A stretch of DNA of 64,000 nt from Bryoerythrophyllum caledonicum (taxonomy: Eukaryota > Streptophyta > Bryopsida > Pottiales > Pottiaceae). Location of the stretch: assembly GCA_963971425.1 (NCBI GenBank), contig OZ020523.1, forward strand, positions 16,054,867 to 16,118,866, read 5' to 3'. Each line of letters begins with the position of its first letter. The first letter of the stretch is position 1. The translations under genes and the position numbers were made by a program. The notes beneath the pieces were generated by a model. It ran no database searches and was not told where the DNA came from. It saw nothing but the letters and a program-made list of their open reading frames with translations. Below, piece after piece: positions 42,798 to 53,772 of the stretch.

Positions 42798-43154
42798 ATG
42801 ACGAATCTCCTCCGCCAAGACAATGGTCGACACCCGAATACCGAGGGCTTCCCCGATAATGGTGTCCCCTCCGATAGCGAAACCGGAGATGTAATCCGAG
42901 TGGCTTCCAACCTTCAAGAATTAGGCGAGACATGGGTATGCGACTTTGATCGTATGCATCAGCTTGTTCTGAAGCTACTCGACAAGGCTTATCGGCAACG
43001 GTTGCTGGCAAGGCACTTGGATGCAGCTTTGCGCAACACCAACGCCACCCTCTCAAGGTTGGAGGCTGAAATCGAAGCCAGAATGCTTCATCCACTCGAG
43101 GAAATAGCTGCACCGCTCCCCACAAATGAAGACGGTCTTGGAATGAGGCTCTGA
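42798..43154 (+). CDS. likely C-terminal extension of the MULE transposase
   Basis: This 118-codon frame is in phase with the transposase frame that stops at 42789-42791. It opens MTNLLRQDNGRH and has a helical, coiled-coil-like region (MHQLVLKLLDKAYRQRLL ... LDAALRNTNATLSRLEAEI). Either the transposase normally extends to 43154 and the stop at 42789 is secondary, or this is a spurious frame. No independent start is convincing. Confidence 0.4.
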   Translation: MTNLLRQDNGRHPNTEGFPDNGVPSDSETGDVIRVASNLQELGETWVCDFDRMHQLVLKLLDKAYRQRLLARHLDAALRNTNATLSRLEAEIEARMLHPLEEIAAPLPTNEDGLGMRL

Positions 43155-43614
43155 AGGTTGCATGACTTCCTAGATTCCAGAGGTTTTCGGGTGAGGTCCG
43201 TTCCAGCTAGCAAAAGACTAACTCAAGAAACGACTTAGGTTATTGGCTCCGATGTGGTTGAGTATAAAGGGCAGAGGATTCTAGCTGCTAATCTGCGCCG
43301 GTAACCATTAGTAATCTTATCGGTGGAATACTGCCGATAAGTTGCTCTTAGATTAAATTCAATGCATCTCTAGAAATTTCCAGTGAAATGATATTTCTTT
43401 AGTTATGAAGTTAAAACTCAACATTCAATATAATTGGCAAAGACTAGAATTTTAAGTTCCGCTTACAGGCCTCAAGTGGATCTCAAATTCCGTTTATGTA
43501 CGCTATCGAAAAATTTGTCATTTACAATGAATGAAATGTACAACATCGGCATCCTATTAATCTGTACAAATTCCTGGAGTCTATCGGCTGTGTACAGCAC
43601 CTCCCCCTTATCGC
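43155..43614. other. MULE intergenic spacer between convergent genes
   Basis: No coding sequence. It contains CTTATCGG and GCCGATAAG words (43316-43345) of the element-wide CGATAA motif. Confidence 0.6.
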
Positions 43615-46087
43615 CTACTTCTTTGTCTTGGTGGTGCCCTTCGGTTTTCTTGGTTTTTTCGGGCTTTTTGGCGCTATTGCCTTCTTCCGCCTTCCTCGAG
43701 TCACTGGTGGGTTTGTGAGCACGTTGAAGCCCTGAAGTTCAAGTTTCCCCACTGTCTCCGAAATACCAAGAACTGGGACTTCCTTCTTCTTCGCCGTCTC
43801 TGTACCGGCTTCCACAAAAACTACGTCCGGACTTCCGCTTCCGAACTCCACCGTTTCCTGTCCACATAGATTAAGGACATCGTGGAATGGAAGCGGTGCG
43901 ACAATCTCCGTGTACAACACTTGCATGAACCCTCAGTACGCCTTCTTCCCGTCCCAGTCCAAATATTTTGTCCCCATTGTCACGGTCTTTTCCTCCGCCT
44001 CTTTGTGCCCACCACGTGCGATAAGGTACTGCCAGAAGGCCAAGCCTGCCATGAAACCACACTCCTAGCTTTCTTGTTGATTAGGCAGAGACAACCTTAT
44101 CAGCGATCGACTCTGCCATTCTGGCCAACTTCGAGATCCGATCCTCACGCCCTTCGCGTTTGCCCATCCCATGTGCACAAGGCAGATAAAGTTGTCGACT
44201 TCCCGACCCTTGTGCATACCTTTCGCTGGGTCCAGGTGATACGTCCGCCTTTGCTCCAGGACGGAAACGCTCCAGTGATCCTTATCGTGGTAAGAGACGA
44301 TAAGGGTATTCGGCGACTTGGTGGTGGTACGAAACGAGCGGCTGAGAAAGCTCATGATGTCATCCCAGTCCTTCTCTTCATCCGCCAGATAGCATTGCAA
44401 CGTCGCCGATAACTAGTTGTGCGTGTGATGATACTGGATTTGAACATCTCCTTCCTACGGTAGACGACATGCCTAAGGAGGAAATCGAGAAATGTGCCTT
44501 CCATTTCCCGCTTGTCCTTTTGCACGCAATTCTAGTCCTGTAGTGTAAGCGAGACATCCACGGCTTGCCGAACGTCTGGATGGAAAAACCTCATACCTCC
44601 AGTGAGGTCCTTCGGGTGAATAAAACGAGGCCTGCAATTCAAAAGAAAGGGGATGTTAGACAACAGGTGCCGATAAACAACAGGTGTCGGAGAACACGAT
44701 AACATAGACGACGACACTCACTTGAGTTTTAGGACCTCCACAACAATACCGAGGTTCTTCTCTATCGTGGATGCGTCATGCTCCTCGGCTTCGTAACAGA
44801 GCGAGGGCTCTTTCTCCCAGGACACACAGTCTGACGTACATACTCCGCAATTCTCCGCCAACATGTACGTATACGCCGCCTTCTGTCCTTCCCTTCCGTT
44901 CTGAACACGCTCTTCGAGTCCAGGACAAACCCAAATACTGGTCAAGCGAGATTCTCGTGCTTCCTTATTAAAGCGTAATGCCAGTCTGATCTCCTTGGGA
45001 TCCATCTCCTTTAGGAAAGGGCTATCGGGCTCTGGCGGAGGAGCAGACTTAACGGGTTCTGACGGAGGAACAAGGTTATCGGGCTCTAGCGGAGGAGCAG
45101 GGTTATCGGTCTCAGAAATCAGAGCAAGGCTATTAGCATCTGGCGGACGAATAGGCCTAACGGGTTCTGGCAGAGGAGCATGGTTATGGGGCTCTGGCGA
45201 GCTAGTAGGGTTATTGGGCTGTGGGAGTCTAAAACTCCCACGTGGTCGCCCTTACCAAAAAAATTAGTTAAAATAGGGTTTTTAGTATTAGTTAATTAGA
45301 AAAATAGTTAGTATTGTGTGAAATTAGATTAAATAGCGAATAGAGAAAATAGGGAAATGCTTAAGTAGTTAATTAGGTTTATAGTCGTGATAAAATCGGG
45401 TCTTAAAATCACTAATTTAAATCCCGGAAAACAATTTCAAAAGAGTCCCGGGAGATATCTCGGGACGTAAGTCTAAAATCACCACTTAAATCTAATTAAC
45501 TAGTTCAGTTTAGAAGGTAGTTAGAAGTAGTTGAGTTCTAGATACTAATTCTTGTTTGAATTAGTAGTAGTGGTAGAGAAAAGAAAAGACAAAAAAAAAA
45601 GATAAAAAGAAAAGAAAAAGAGAAGATTCCAAATAAATAAATAAATAAATTTTAAAAAAAATACATACCCGGGTATCAACCCGGATATGAACTAGCCCGG
45701 GTACCAACCGGGTATGGGCTGATACCCGGGTACCCGGGTATCACCCGGACAGCAGCCCAGGTATCTCCAGCCATCTTGGCCGACCCCCTCTCCCCGAAAT
45801 TTTCTTATTCTCTTGAGAAACTTTTCTTCCTCCCCTCCAAAACACTTCTCTCCCCCCCCTCCTTCTCTAAAATCGCCCACCCCCCTCAAATTTTCTCCTC
45901 TATGTCCCTCTCTAGTTTTCTCTCTCATAGGTTCTCCCTCTCTCCCTATTTAGTCTTTATTTGGAGTTGGGTTTTGAAGAAGTAGTTGAAGAAGTGCAAA
46001 GAAGGAGATGCAGCTAGGGTTTCAAGAAGAGGAGGTTTCAAGAGGAGGTTTCAAGAGGAGGTAGTGCAAGAGATTTGAAGAGGAGGT

Positions 46088-46192
46088 AGCACGCGCTAGG
46101 GTTTGGTGGAAGAGGTGCGCAAGCTAGGATTTGGTGGAAGAGGTGTACAAGCTAGGGTTTGGTGGAAGAGGTGCGCGAGCTAGGGTTTGGTG
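46088..46192. repeat. 28-bp tandem repeat (GCTAGGGTTTGGTGGAAGAG)
   Basis: Three and a half units of GCTAGGGTTTGGTGGAAGAG plus GTGCGCAA inside the LTR insertion, preceded by GGTTTCAAGAGGA repeats. Confidence 0.85.
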
Positions 46193-47430
46193 GAGATTCT
46201 AGGGTTTGCGGAAGTGGAGGAGATTTGTGGCCGAAGCGAGACGATAAAAGAGACAAAAGAAGGAAGTTGCGGGTGCAACAACAAAGGTGACTGTTGCCCA
46301 TGTTGGGTTTCTTTTATTTGTGAGAATTTCTTATTTATAAGTCTTTTCCTCTCTTGTCTACGGGGGTGACTCCCCGGTAACATCCTCCTCGGTCTAGAGA
46401 AAAAGTCCCCCGGGGGACTTCATCTAGACCTTATTGTTTACATGTGTAGTTGTTGTCAATTGTCCTAGCCTTGTGGAAAGTTCTTATTTTGAGTTGTTGG
46501 CCTCCTCCTATCATTTTAGGTCTTGCCCCCAATTCCTATCTTTTCCCGGGTCTTCCCGATCAACCGGAAAGAACTTTTTTCTAAGTCCTTGTCTCCAAAG
46601 TCCTCTCCTCGTTGCGATTATATATGATCTTGTGTTGTTAGTATGTTGTTAGATGTGTGAGACACCCATATCCACATATTATAGCAAAGTGTTCCGGAGT
46701 TGTTTACCGGTTGACCGGTAGACTTGTGTTTTCGGGCCGGACCGGAGTTTGTGTCAAGTTAATAGGGAGATTGGTGGAAGTACAGGCATTTTGAGAATTT
46801 TGTCCACCCGGGACAACATGGCTTTCCGGTGAGTCGGGTGGATTCTCCATCCTCCAAGGAGTGGGGCTTGAAGGTCTATGAGAGAAAAAAGAAGCCTCCC
46901 GGTAACTTCTACCGGGAAGGAACCGGTAGACCTCCCTTCCTCAACCCCGGAGTCTTTGGTGGAGTCCTATGCGGCTATACTAATCGAGCTTTAAGAGACT
47001 CCGCATGTATCTATAGATACACCCAACCTTTCGGTGGATACCGCCACTCCACCGATAGACCTCCCGGTTGAGACATCCGACCTCCCGGGGGGGGATTCTC
47101 TTGACCATGTTGGTACTTCCACACGTGGTGACAATCTCTATACATCTCAACCGGAAGAGTCTTCCGGTTGAGTCTTTGTTATATGTTATGTGTTGATTTA
47201 CCTCACCGGTTGGCGAGATGTTGTTTTAAGTTGCTAGAATTACACACTAGGGTGAAAGTAGTGATGTCGATGGGGCCCCATTGCGCACCCGGTCACTACC
47301 ACTTGAGTAGTTTCTCCGGCTACTTATTTTTGTTAGAAAAGGGTTTACCGGTCCCGGGACCGCCGAACCGGAAGTCTTCCAGTTTACCGGTCTACCGGTA
47401 ATCCGCCGGTGACTAGGCTACCCTTGATTT

Positions 47431-47625
47431 TAGGATCTAGATGCCGTTTTGTCTTTTAGTGGAGCTACTTTTGGAGGGTAGCTATTGACTTTAGTGCACC
47501 TCCTAGATGCCGTTTTGTCCTTTTGCGGTCTAGTTTTGGAGCGTAACTATTGACTTTAGTGCACTCTTTAGATGCCATTTCCACCTTTTGGGGATCTAGT
47601 TTTGGAGGGTAGCTAGTGGCCTTTG
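47431..47625. repeat. ~75-bp tandem repeat, about three copies
   Basis: Each unit contains TAGATGCCGTTTTGTC, then TAGTTTTGGAG(G/C)GTA(G/A)CTA and CTTTAGTGCAC. Inside the LTR insertion. Confidence 0.8.
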
Positions 47626-48682
47626 TGTACTTAAGGGCCTTGGGCTCTTGTATTATGTACTCTTCTCTTTGTTGATTTCCTCGTATCTTGCCTTCATTGC
47701 TTGTGTCTAGAGTCTTTGTTGAGCTTGTGTGAGTAGACCGAGAGAGAGTTGAGTCCTCCTAATGTGTCTTTGCTAGGTGTGCAAGGTTGTGACTTGTTGT
47801 GTGTTAAGTGATTGAGTGTGAGTAGAGACATCCTGAAGGGCTAGGATATCCGGGTTAGATAGGTAGAGTGAGGTCTGGGACTTGTGCTCTAGACTTTTCA
47901 CCGGTTGGACCAGGAAGAGTTGCTTTACCGGATGGGATCCGGGAAGCCCACGGCTATTTATGATTGCCTCCCTTAAGTGGGAAGTGTTCGGATTGGTGGG
48001 AAGTAGGGGGTGACATCCCCCTTCTCTCGGTACACCGGGAGACATCCCGGCTAAGCCTGAGTCCGGAGAATACCGGGATTATTACCCTTGCAGTGGATGA
48101 GTTCCGACGATCCCCGTGGAAGGTTGTTTTGCTCATATGATTTGCTTAGTACTTACTTGTTGTGAGTCTTGTATCTTCTTGCTTTGATTCATTGGGTGTG
48201 GTTGTAGTTGAATCCCGGGCTTGCGTGACCGGTTTACAAGGACAAGTTCCCGGTAGATTGTGAAGACCAGTGAACCAGCTGCAACCTTTATAACTCTTTC
48301 AAGGTGTAGGGTTAGATTGTGGATATTGTGGCCTCTAGACTGCGAGAACGGAGGGCAGTGACTTTCCGGGCACTGTAAAAACTAACCGGAAATCTACTCT
48401 GACGCTCAACAGAGTTTAACTGAAACACATATGGTTACTTGTTACCGGTTATTAAGGTACCGGGGAAGCCATCCTCCGGGATGTGCCAAGGTATTATGTG
48501 TGATTTGTTGTTAAGATTTAAAGAGTTTGATGCACGATAAAAATCCCTGGAAATGATCTCGTAAGGTGGGCTTGCTTAAGGTTAATTTCGGTTAATTTTG
48601 AGAATAACGAACCACTAGACTACGACATGGGCACTGGCGGAGGAGCAGGGTTATCGGGCTCTGGCGGAGAAGCGTAATCGGA

Positions 48683-49148
48683 CCTCCCTGCTGCCCCGTT
48701 ATCGGCAATGGTTGGTGGCGTCGTCTTGCTAGAATTCCCATCAGACCTGACCTGTACTATGGGGAGATTGAGACCAAGAAACTCCATTCACGCGCAGACA
48801 AGCACTCCCCTTCCGACACAATGATCGTGCAAAAGACGGCGCCGTACGAAACGATGTGGATGGCACTTCACACCCGCCGAGAAGGACCGGTCATTCTGGA
48901 GTACATGTGGCGGGGCGAGAAGGGGCTTTCAATGATCTGAAGAAGGCGGGAGGAGAAGGGGCTATTGGCGATAATGCTGATTAGGGATACGGGTAGCGCA
49001 AAAAAAATGTGGGCGAAAGTGGACGTTATCGTGCGAAGAAGGGCTCTTGGAGGCGAAAAGGCGCTTGGGGAGAAGGGCTGCTCTTCGCGGTGTCAGGCCT
49101 AAAACCGGGCCCTGACACCGTGAACCCGGATTGACTGTAGTGACCGGG
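48683..49148. repeat. MULE right terminal inverted repeat
   Basis: About 466 bp, the reverse-complement partner of 39840-40325. It contains the start codon of the C48 protease gene at 48787-48785, about 360 bp from the end, mirroring the transposase start about 385 bp from the left end. Confidence 0.93.
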
Positions 49149-49157
49149 GTCCTCTTT
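49149..49157. repeat. MULE target duplication, right (GTCCTCTTT)
   Basis: Partner of 39831-39839 with one mismatch. Confidence 0.85.
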
Positions 49158-51202
49158 ATTCCAAAAATCCATTTCAGGCCACTCCTTGAAACGCAAATAG
49201 AACTCATGACACTCCCAACCCCAAAACAGAATCCTTTATTCACATGCACACTGTAGTAATGTAGTGACAAAGCGACCTTCACCACCCAAGTTTCTGGACG
49301 CTCCCCGCTTCAAACCAAAAGCACACGAATCAAAAGGTCCACCCAATAGTGGACCCCGAAAAGTTGCTTGAGATCAACGTACAGATCCAAATTCCTACAT
49401 CTACAAATTTCACACAGGGAATGCCTTTACCCATGCCACTTGGACCTCTCTATTAGCACTGATTTCGGGATCCGAGGAGTTTACTGTCACATGATCACAC
49501 TCGGGGCCAGTTTGATCAGGGCCAATTTCGAACGAATTTGGAGCATTTGAGGCTCTCCTTCATATTGCAATTCTACGATACGCTTTGTGATATCACTAAC
49601 GGCATTTCAAACGAGATCTGAGTTGTACTATGATCTAGTTTGTATCACCTTCTATTCTATCACTAACCCCTGAATCCACATCGTATTCATAGAACCACGA
49701 TGTGAAGGAGGGCCACAAATGTTCCGACCTGGTCCAAATTGGTCCTTTGAGATAACACCTCTGAGATTATGTCAAAGTAGGCGCCTCGGGTCTCGAGCCA
49801 GTGATGATAAAGAGGTGTTGGTGAAGGAACTCCCTAAGTGAGATTTGTAGATGCAGGAATCAGGATCTGTACTACGGGCGTTGATCTCAGTCACGAAGAT
49901 GTGTCGATCTCGGGCGACTCGGGCTCGGACCCGGAGATGGTGAATGGGCCCCGGAACCTTGGAGAGTGAGGACGACTGGCAGGGCTGGAGAAAAGCGCAG
50001 CGGTGCAGCAGTGCGCAGATTCGCCAGAAAAGCGCCCAGGCATCCGGCACACCCTCCGTCACCACAGTATCAGATTCCGCGCATCCCCACGCCGATACCG
50101 AATGCCCAACGCACACTGGTCTGCACCAGCTTCGTCACTTGACACTTGCAACCATTTCCCGCTACAGTCCGTCCCTTGAAACGGAGAGCTTTACTTACTC
50201 CAGCGGCATGTATTCGCACACCCCTGGAAGACTGATTGAGTGGGGTACTATAAAGTCCTGAAAGACAAGAAGACAGTCTGCGACAATGCACCCTGTGTGA
50301 GCGCCAGGCTGCGCCCACTGTTGACTGGTGGCCGGATCCGCAGCCCTGGGGTTTGGTCGGCCCGGACGTGGCCAGTCGGTCGGTGTCGAGTGGACCGGAG
50401 CGGAGATACTCGTTCAGGCTGCGGTGCTCGTTCTGATCGGGCACTGCGTAGTAGTTGCGTGAAAACTACTAGTTCTATTGTGTGTCTGAGACGGGCCGGA
50501 TTGTGGTCGCGGATCTGTGTCGAGGAATAGATTTAAGCTGCCTGCTTTTGTTCGAGCACCTGCTGGTTAGTTGTAGTACCTGGTGTGTACGAAGAAGCTG
50601 GAACTATCAGTACGGGCTGTCAGTGAGTTGGACCTGTTGTTTTCGAGGAGAGGGCGAATTTTTTTGTGAGTGAGTCGTGGTCAGAAGGACAAGTGACTGA
50701 GATTTTGAGAGGCTTGAGGTTATTTCACGCAACGTGATGGATATGTACAGTTTCCCGAATTTGATGAGCAGTACAAAACCTGGTGGTGTGGTCCATCACC
50801 TAGACAGTCCTTGATGCGTGTTGTCAAGCTAAGCCTAGGATCTAAGTCACCCGTTCTGAAAATATCGAAGCTGTACCATGAATATTGTCCTGCATCCACG
50901 ACCTTGAGCGTTGGGGGTATGGCCGAGACATGAAGCTGAAGCGGAGTACTTCGAAGGTGAAGTCTCGGACGTGAGCTCGACGGCTTCAGTACAGTAAGGT
51001 AAAGACCGTGTTCACCTTCTTCACGTCGAGCTTGTAGATTCAAGGCATGGACTACGTGATATCGCGCCACCGCCACGCCTTGATGCCGGCGCCGCGTGGC
51101 CACCCATCCGCCCGAAGACGTCGCGGCATCGCCGACTCGGAAGAGTGACACCAAGCCTAGAAGTTTCATATCGCAATATATATCTCACTGTACCTCATCA
51201 CC
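49158..51202. other. no supported gene (5' flank of the potassium transporter)
   Basis: Several short ORFs exist on both strands (for example 49772-50116, 49944-50261, 50720-51169), but none shows a recognisable domain and they overlap each other. The stretch probably holds the promoter and 5' UTR of the gene at 51203. Confidence 0.5.
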
Positions 51203-53172
51203 ATGGATCCCGAGTCTGGCACTATCCAGGTTCAGTTTCCAGCCCTACTCTTACTCCTCATTCGCATACTTTGCATGAGGGTTATCTAGTGCTCACTGTA
51301 AATGAATGATATACTGGTGCTCACTTCGTGACTTGAACTGCTCCAGACCCAGCGCACGTCGATGGTGCTGTTGCTGGCGTACCAGAGCTTCGGCGTGGTG
51401 TACGGCGACCTGAGCGTGTCCCCTCTGTACGTGTTCCGCAGCATTTTCTCGGGGGACATTCGTGCGCACGTCACGGAGGCTGAGATCTTCGGCGCGCTAT
51501 CACTCATCTTCTGGACGCTCACCTTGATTGCCGTCGTCAAGTATGCCTTCATTGTCCTCAGGGCTGACGACAATGGCGAAGGTACGTTATTGTATGGAAT
51601 TCGATTCACTGGAGCTGATTGGCTAGTGCAGACGATTAGAATAACAGTTCTCCTTAGAAAACATTAGCAGTTTAGGAAGCTCTCTTCAAACATGGAGAAG
51701 TGTAGTGTATGCTCTTGAACTCATAATCTCATATTTGCAACCATCAAAACATTGCCAAAGTCGAATGAATTGATCAATCTCCATCAAACCACGGTGATCA
51801 GTTATGCCAGTTGTTCTCCTAGCTTCCTCGGTTTCAGAATCCCTCTCCAGACTCATCCATGTATACATTTCTGTGCCCGTTTCAAACCTCACTGTCGTAT
51901 TGCAAGCATCAAACTGCGAGAATAGTGAATATCCCCAATCATCATGTTGGTTTCATGGAGCTTTTCACTATGATTGGCAGTTGCTCTCCTAATTATCTTG
52001 ACACTTTAGAAAGCCCTCTCATATCCCAAGATCTGCTAACATATGATTTGGGGTGTATTTGAACCTAGAAGTCTCACTAAGTATGCCAAAGTTAATCTAT
52101 AGATCTTTTCAGTTATTCCTCCAGTCCATCTCCAGAACATATCCAAGCTGATCTTGAATGAATCGCTGCAGGTGGCCCATTCGCTTTGTACTCGCTCCTG
52201 TGCCGGCACGCGAAGCTGAGCTTGATCCTGAACCAGCAGACGTCGGACACGGAGGTGTCGACCTACAAAGTGATGGAGCCGCCGGACACAGAGCGCGGCG
52301 AGAAGGTGCGGAAGCTGCTGGAGAAGCACCAATTCCTCCGAGTGGGCCTCCTCCTCATCGTGCTGCTCGGCAGTTGCATGGTCATCGGCGATGGCGTACT
52401 CACCCCGTCCATCTCAGGTATTTGGCAGAAATTTCATGCTTGCTCCAATGAGAATTTGAGCTCCAAAGTACATGTTCATGTGCTGAGAAGGCTTCCTCAG
52501 CTTCCATGGAGAAAGGATCAGTAACTTCAAAACATCAGCGAGATGATCCACTCCATTGTTATCGCAGTTGGATGGAATTCAAATCATTCATCTTTAGCAA
52601 TACCTTCATGCTTACCAAAATGAGATGTGGAGTTTCAAATAAGACAGTGCTTGCTCATGCATGGAGACGGATTTCAAAACTGGCGAAGTTAATAGTACAT
52701 CCACCAATTAATCAGCAGTGAACAACTCCCTCTGGCTCGTCTCCTCTCCAGATACTCAATCGATGCGGGCAGAGTTTCTGATCAGAAATTGTGGTGATTG
52801 TGGCAGTGTTGTCAGCCATTTCGGGGATTTCGGTAGCGGCCCCTCATTTGCACCAGAGTGAGTAGAATTACCGTGACCGCACTCATAACATTGGCCTTCA
52901 TGTGGAATGGGTACCTTGGGCAATGACTCATGACTACCGGCAGAGGATGATGAGATCTCAGGTTTGTTGTGATGAAGATTGCTAATTACGATGTCCGCTG
53001 AGCTTCCGTTCCGGGATATGTCGTCATTCACTACTGTGACTTTATAGTGCTGATGGATGGACAGTTCACTCTTGCAGACATAGTGGTGCTGGTGTCGTGC
53101 TGCATTCTGGTGCTCCTGTTCGCGCTGCAGCACATCGGCACGCGCCGCATCTCGTTCCTGTTCGCGCCCGTG
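51203..53172 (+). CDS. KUP/HAK/KT potassium transporter, 5' part only
   Basis: Five exons join in phase: 51203-51229, 51347-51581, 52172-52417, 52807-52857 and 53078 to the gap at 53173, giving about 218 of the usual ~750-800 residues. Visible family signatures are [17 protein letters not shown] in the first membrane segment, [37 protein letters not shown] and [19 protein letters not shown]. These proteins are K+/H+ symporters of the plasma membrane or tonoplast. The 51 bp fourth exon carries [15 protein letters not shown]. Nothing after the gap continues the protein, so the remaining ~550 residues are missing, either hidden by the gap, truncated or mis-joined. Confidence 0.88.
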
Positions 53173-53372
53173 NNNNNNNNNNNNNNNNNNNNNNNNNNNN
53201 NNNNNNNNNNNNNNNNNNNNNNNNNNNNNNNNNNNNNNNNNNNNNNNNNNNNNNNNNNNNNNNNNNNNNNNNNNNNNNNNNNNNNNNNNNNNNNNNNNNN
53301 NNNNNNNNNNNNNNNNNNNNNNNNNNNNNNNNNNNNNNNNNNNNNNNNNNNNNNNNNNNNNNNNNNNNNNNN
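53173..53372. other. assembly gap (200 N)
   Basis: Exactly 200 N; it interrupts the potassium transporter gene in exon 5. Confidence 0.98.
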
Positions 53373-53772
53373 CATCGATGAATATGTGAATGCGTTTCTT
53401 CTGCTTGTGGTTGCGTACTCGTCCCGCATCACGCTCTCGTTTCTTCATTTTCTTCTCGGAAGCCCGAATCTCAGAAGGCCCACTTGAGTCCATGCTTGAA
53501 ACTAGCGTGAAAGGGCACCGGGAGTAAAAGGGTGTCAATAGACACCGGGATGAAAAGGGATGTCAATAGATACCGAGACCCACTTCCCAATAGTGCTTAG
53601 CAAGCAGCCGCCACGTGGCAGTTGCAGGCCAAAGCGCCTGGGAAGTGGGCCCATCGTGCCACGATTCCCAAACTTATAGCAAGGCGCGCATGCCCCCCAT
53701 AGGCCGCGCGCGTACGAGATGGGACGGTCTCGCGCGTACCAATCATGGTCTCTGGAGGAGGAATAGAATGGC
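53373..53772. other. no gene seen
   Basis: The sequence after the gap does not continue the potassium transporter. It contains a short direct repeat (GTCAATAGACACCGGGATGA / GTCAATAGATACCGAGACC, about 53532-53580). A basic antisense frame (53756 leftwards into the gap) has no recognisable domain. Confidence 0.5.

Larger units (their letters stand above)
45220..48627. mobile_element. 3.4 kb LTR-type insertion, probably a solo LTR
   Basis: The segment has TG...CA ends (TGTGGGAGTC...ACTACGACA) and is flanked by a perfect 5-bp target duplication TGGGC (45215-45219 and 48628-48632). I find no internal repeat of its ends and no gag or pol, so a long solo LTR or a non-autonomous relative is the best reading. 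It contains pyrimidine tracts, a 28-bp tandem repeat, a ~75-bp tandem repeat, and many ACCGGT/CCCGG words. Retroelement fossil; orientation unresolved. Confidence 0.85.
43615..48787 (-). pseudogene. Ulp1-type C48 cysteine protease gene of the MULE, interrupted by an LTR insertion
   Basis: The gene starts at the ATG at 48787-48785 inside the right terminal repeat (MEFLGLNLPIVQ). It runs through a proline-rich PPEPDN repeat region that is split by the LTR insertion, resumes at 45219, and passes MDPKEIRLALRF (near 45000) and RPRFIHPKDLTGGMRF (near 44630). The peptidase core has the catalytic His in SYHDKDHWSVSVLE (about 44276), Asp in RTYHLDPAKG (about 44230) and Cys in ECGFMAGLAFW (about 44060). 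The C-terminus is Lys-rich (APKSPKKPRKPKGTTKTKK). Stops near 44066 and 43933 and the insertion inactivate it. Such proteases cleave SUMO-type conjugates; the role in transposition is unknown. Confidence 0.85.
39840..49148. mobile_element. Mutator-like element (MULE) with transposase and C48 protease, carrying a nested LTR insertion
   Basis: The 9309 bp element is bounded by long terminal inverted repeats and a 9-bp target duplication. It carries a MULE transposase gene on the plus strand (40224-42791, perhaps to 43154) and a Ulp1-type C48 peptidase gene on the minus strand (43615-48787), convergent. Removing the LTR insertion (45220-48627) and its duplication leaves about 5.9 kb. ULP1-carrying MULEs are known in flowering plants. 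Unusually, both genes begin inside the terminal repeats. Both frames contain stops, and the target duplication has one mismatch, so this copy is moderately old and inactive. Confidence 0.92.

Noticed and set aside
50720-51169. Minus-strand 149-codon ORF upstream of the potassium transporter
   Set aside because: No recognisable domain, overlaps the expected promoter and 5' UTR, and composition resembles random frames.
52418-53077. First impression that the potassium transporter had lost the VLSAVSG exon
   Set aside because: A 51-bp exon with correct splice sites and phase is present at 52807-52857.
52756-53538. Minus-strand ORF of 260 codons running across the second gap
   Set aside because: It counts N as coding, overlaps potassium transporter exons 4 and 5 in antisense and shows no domain.
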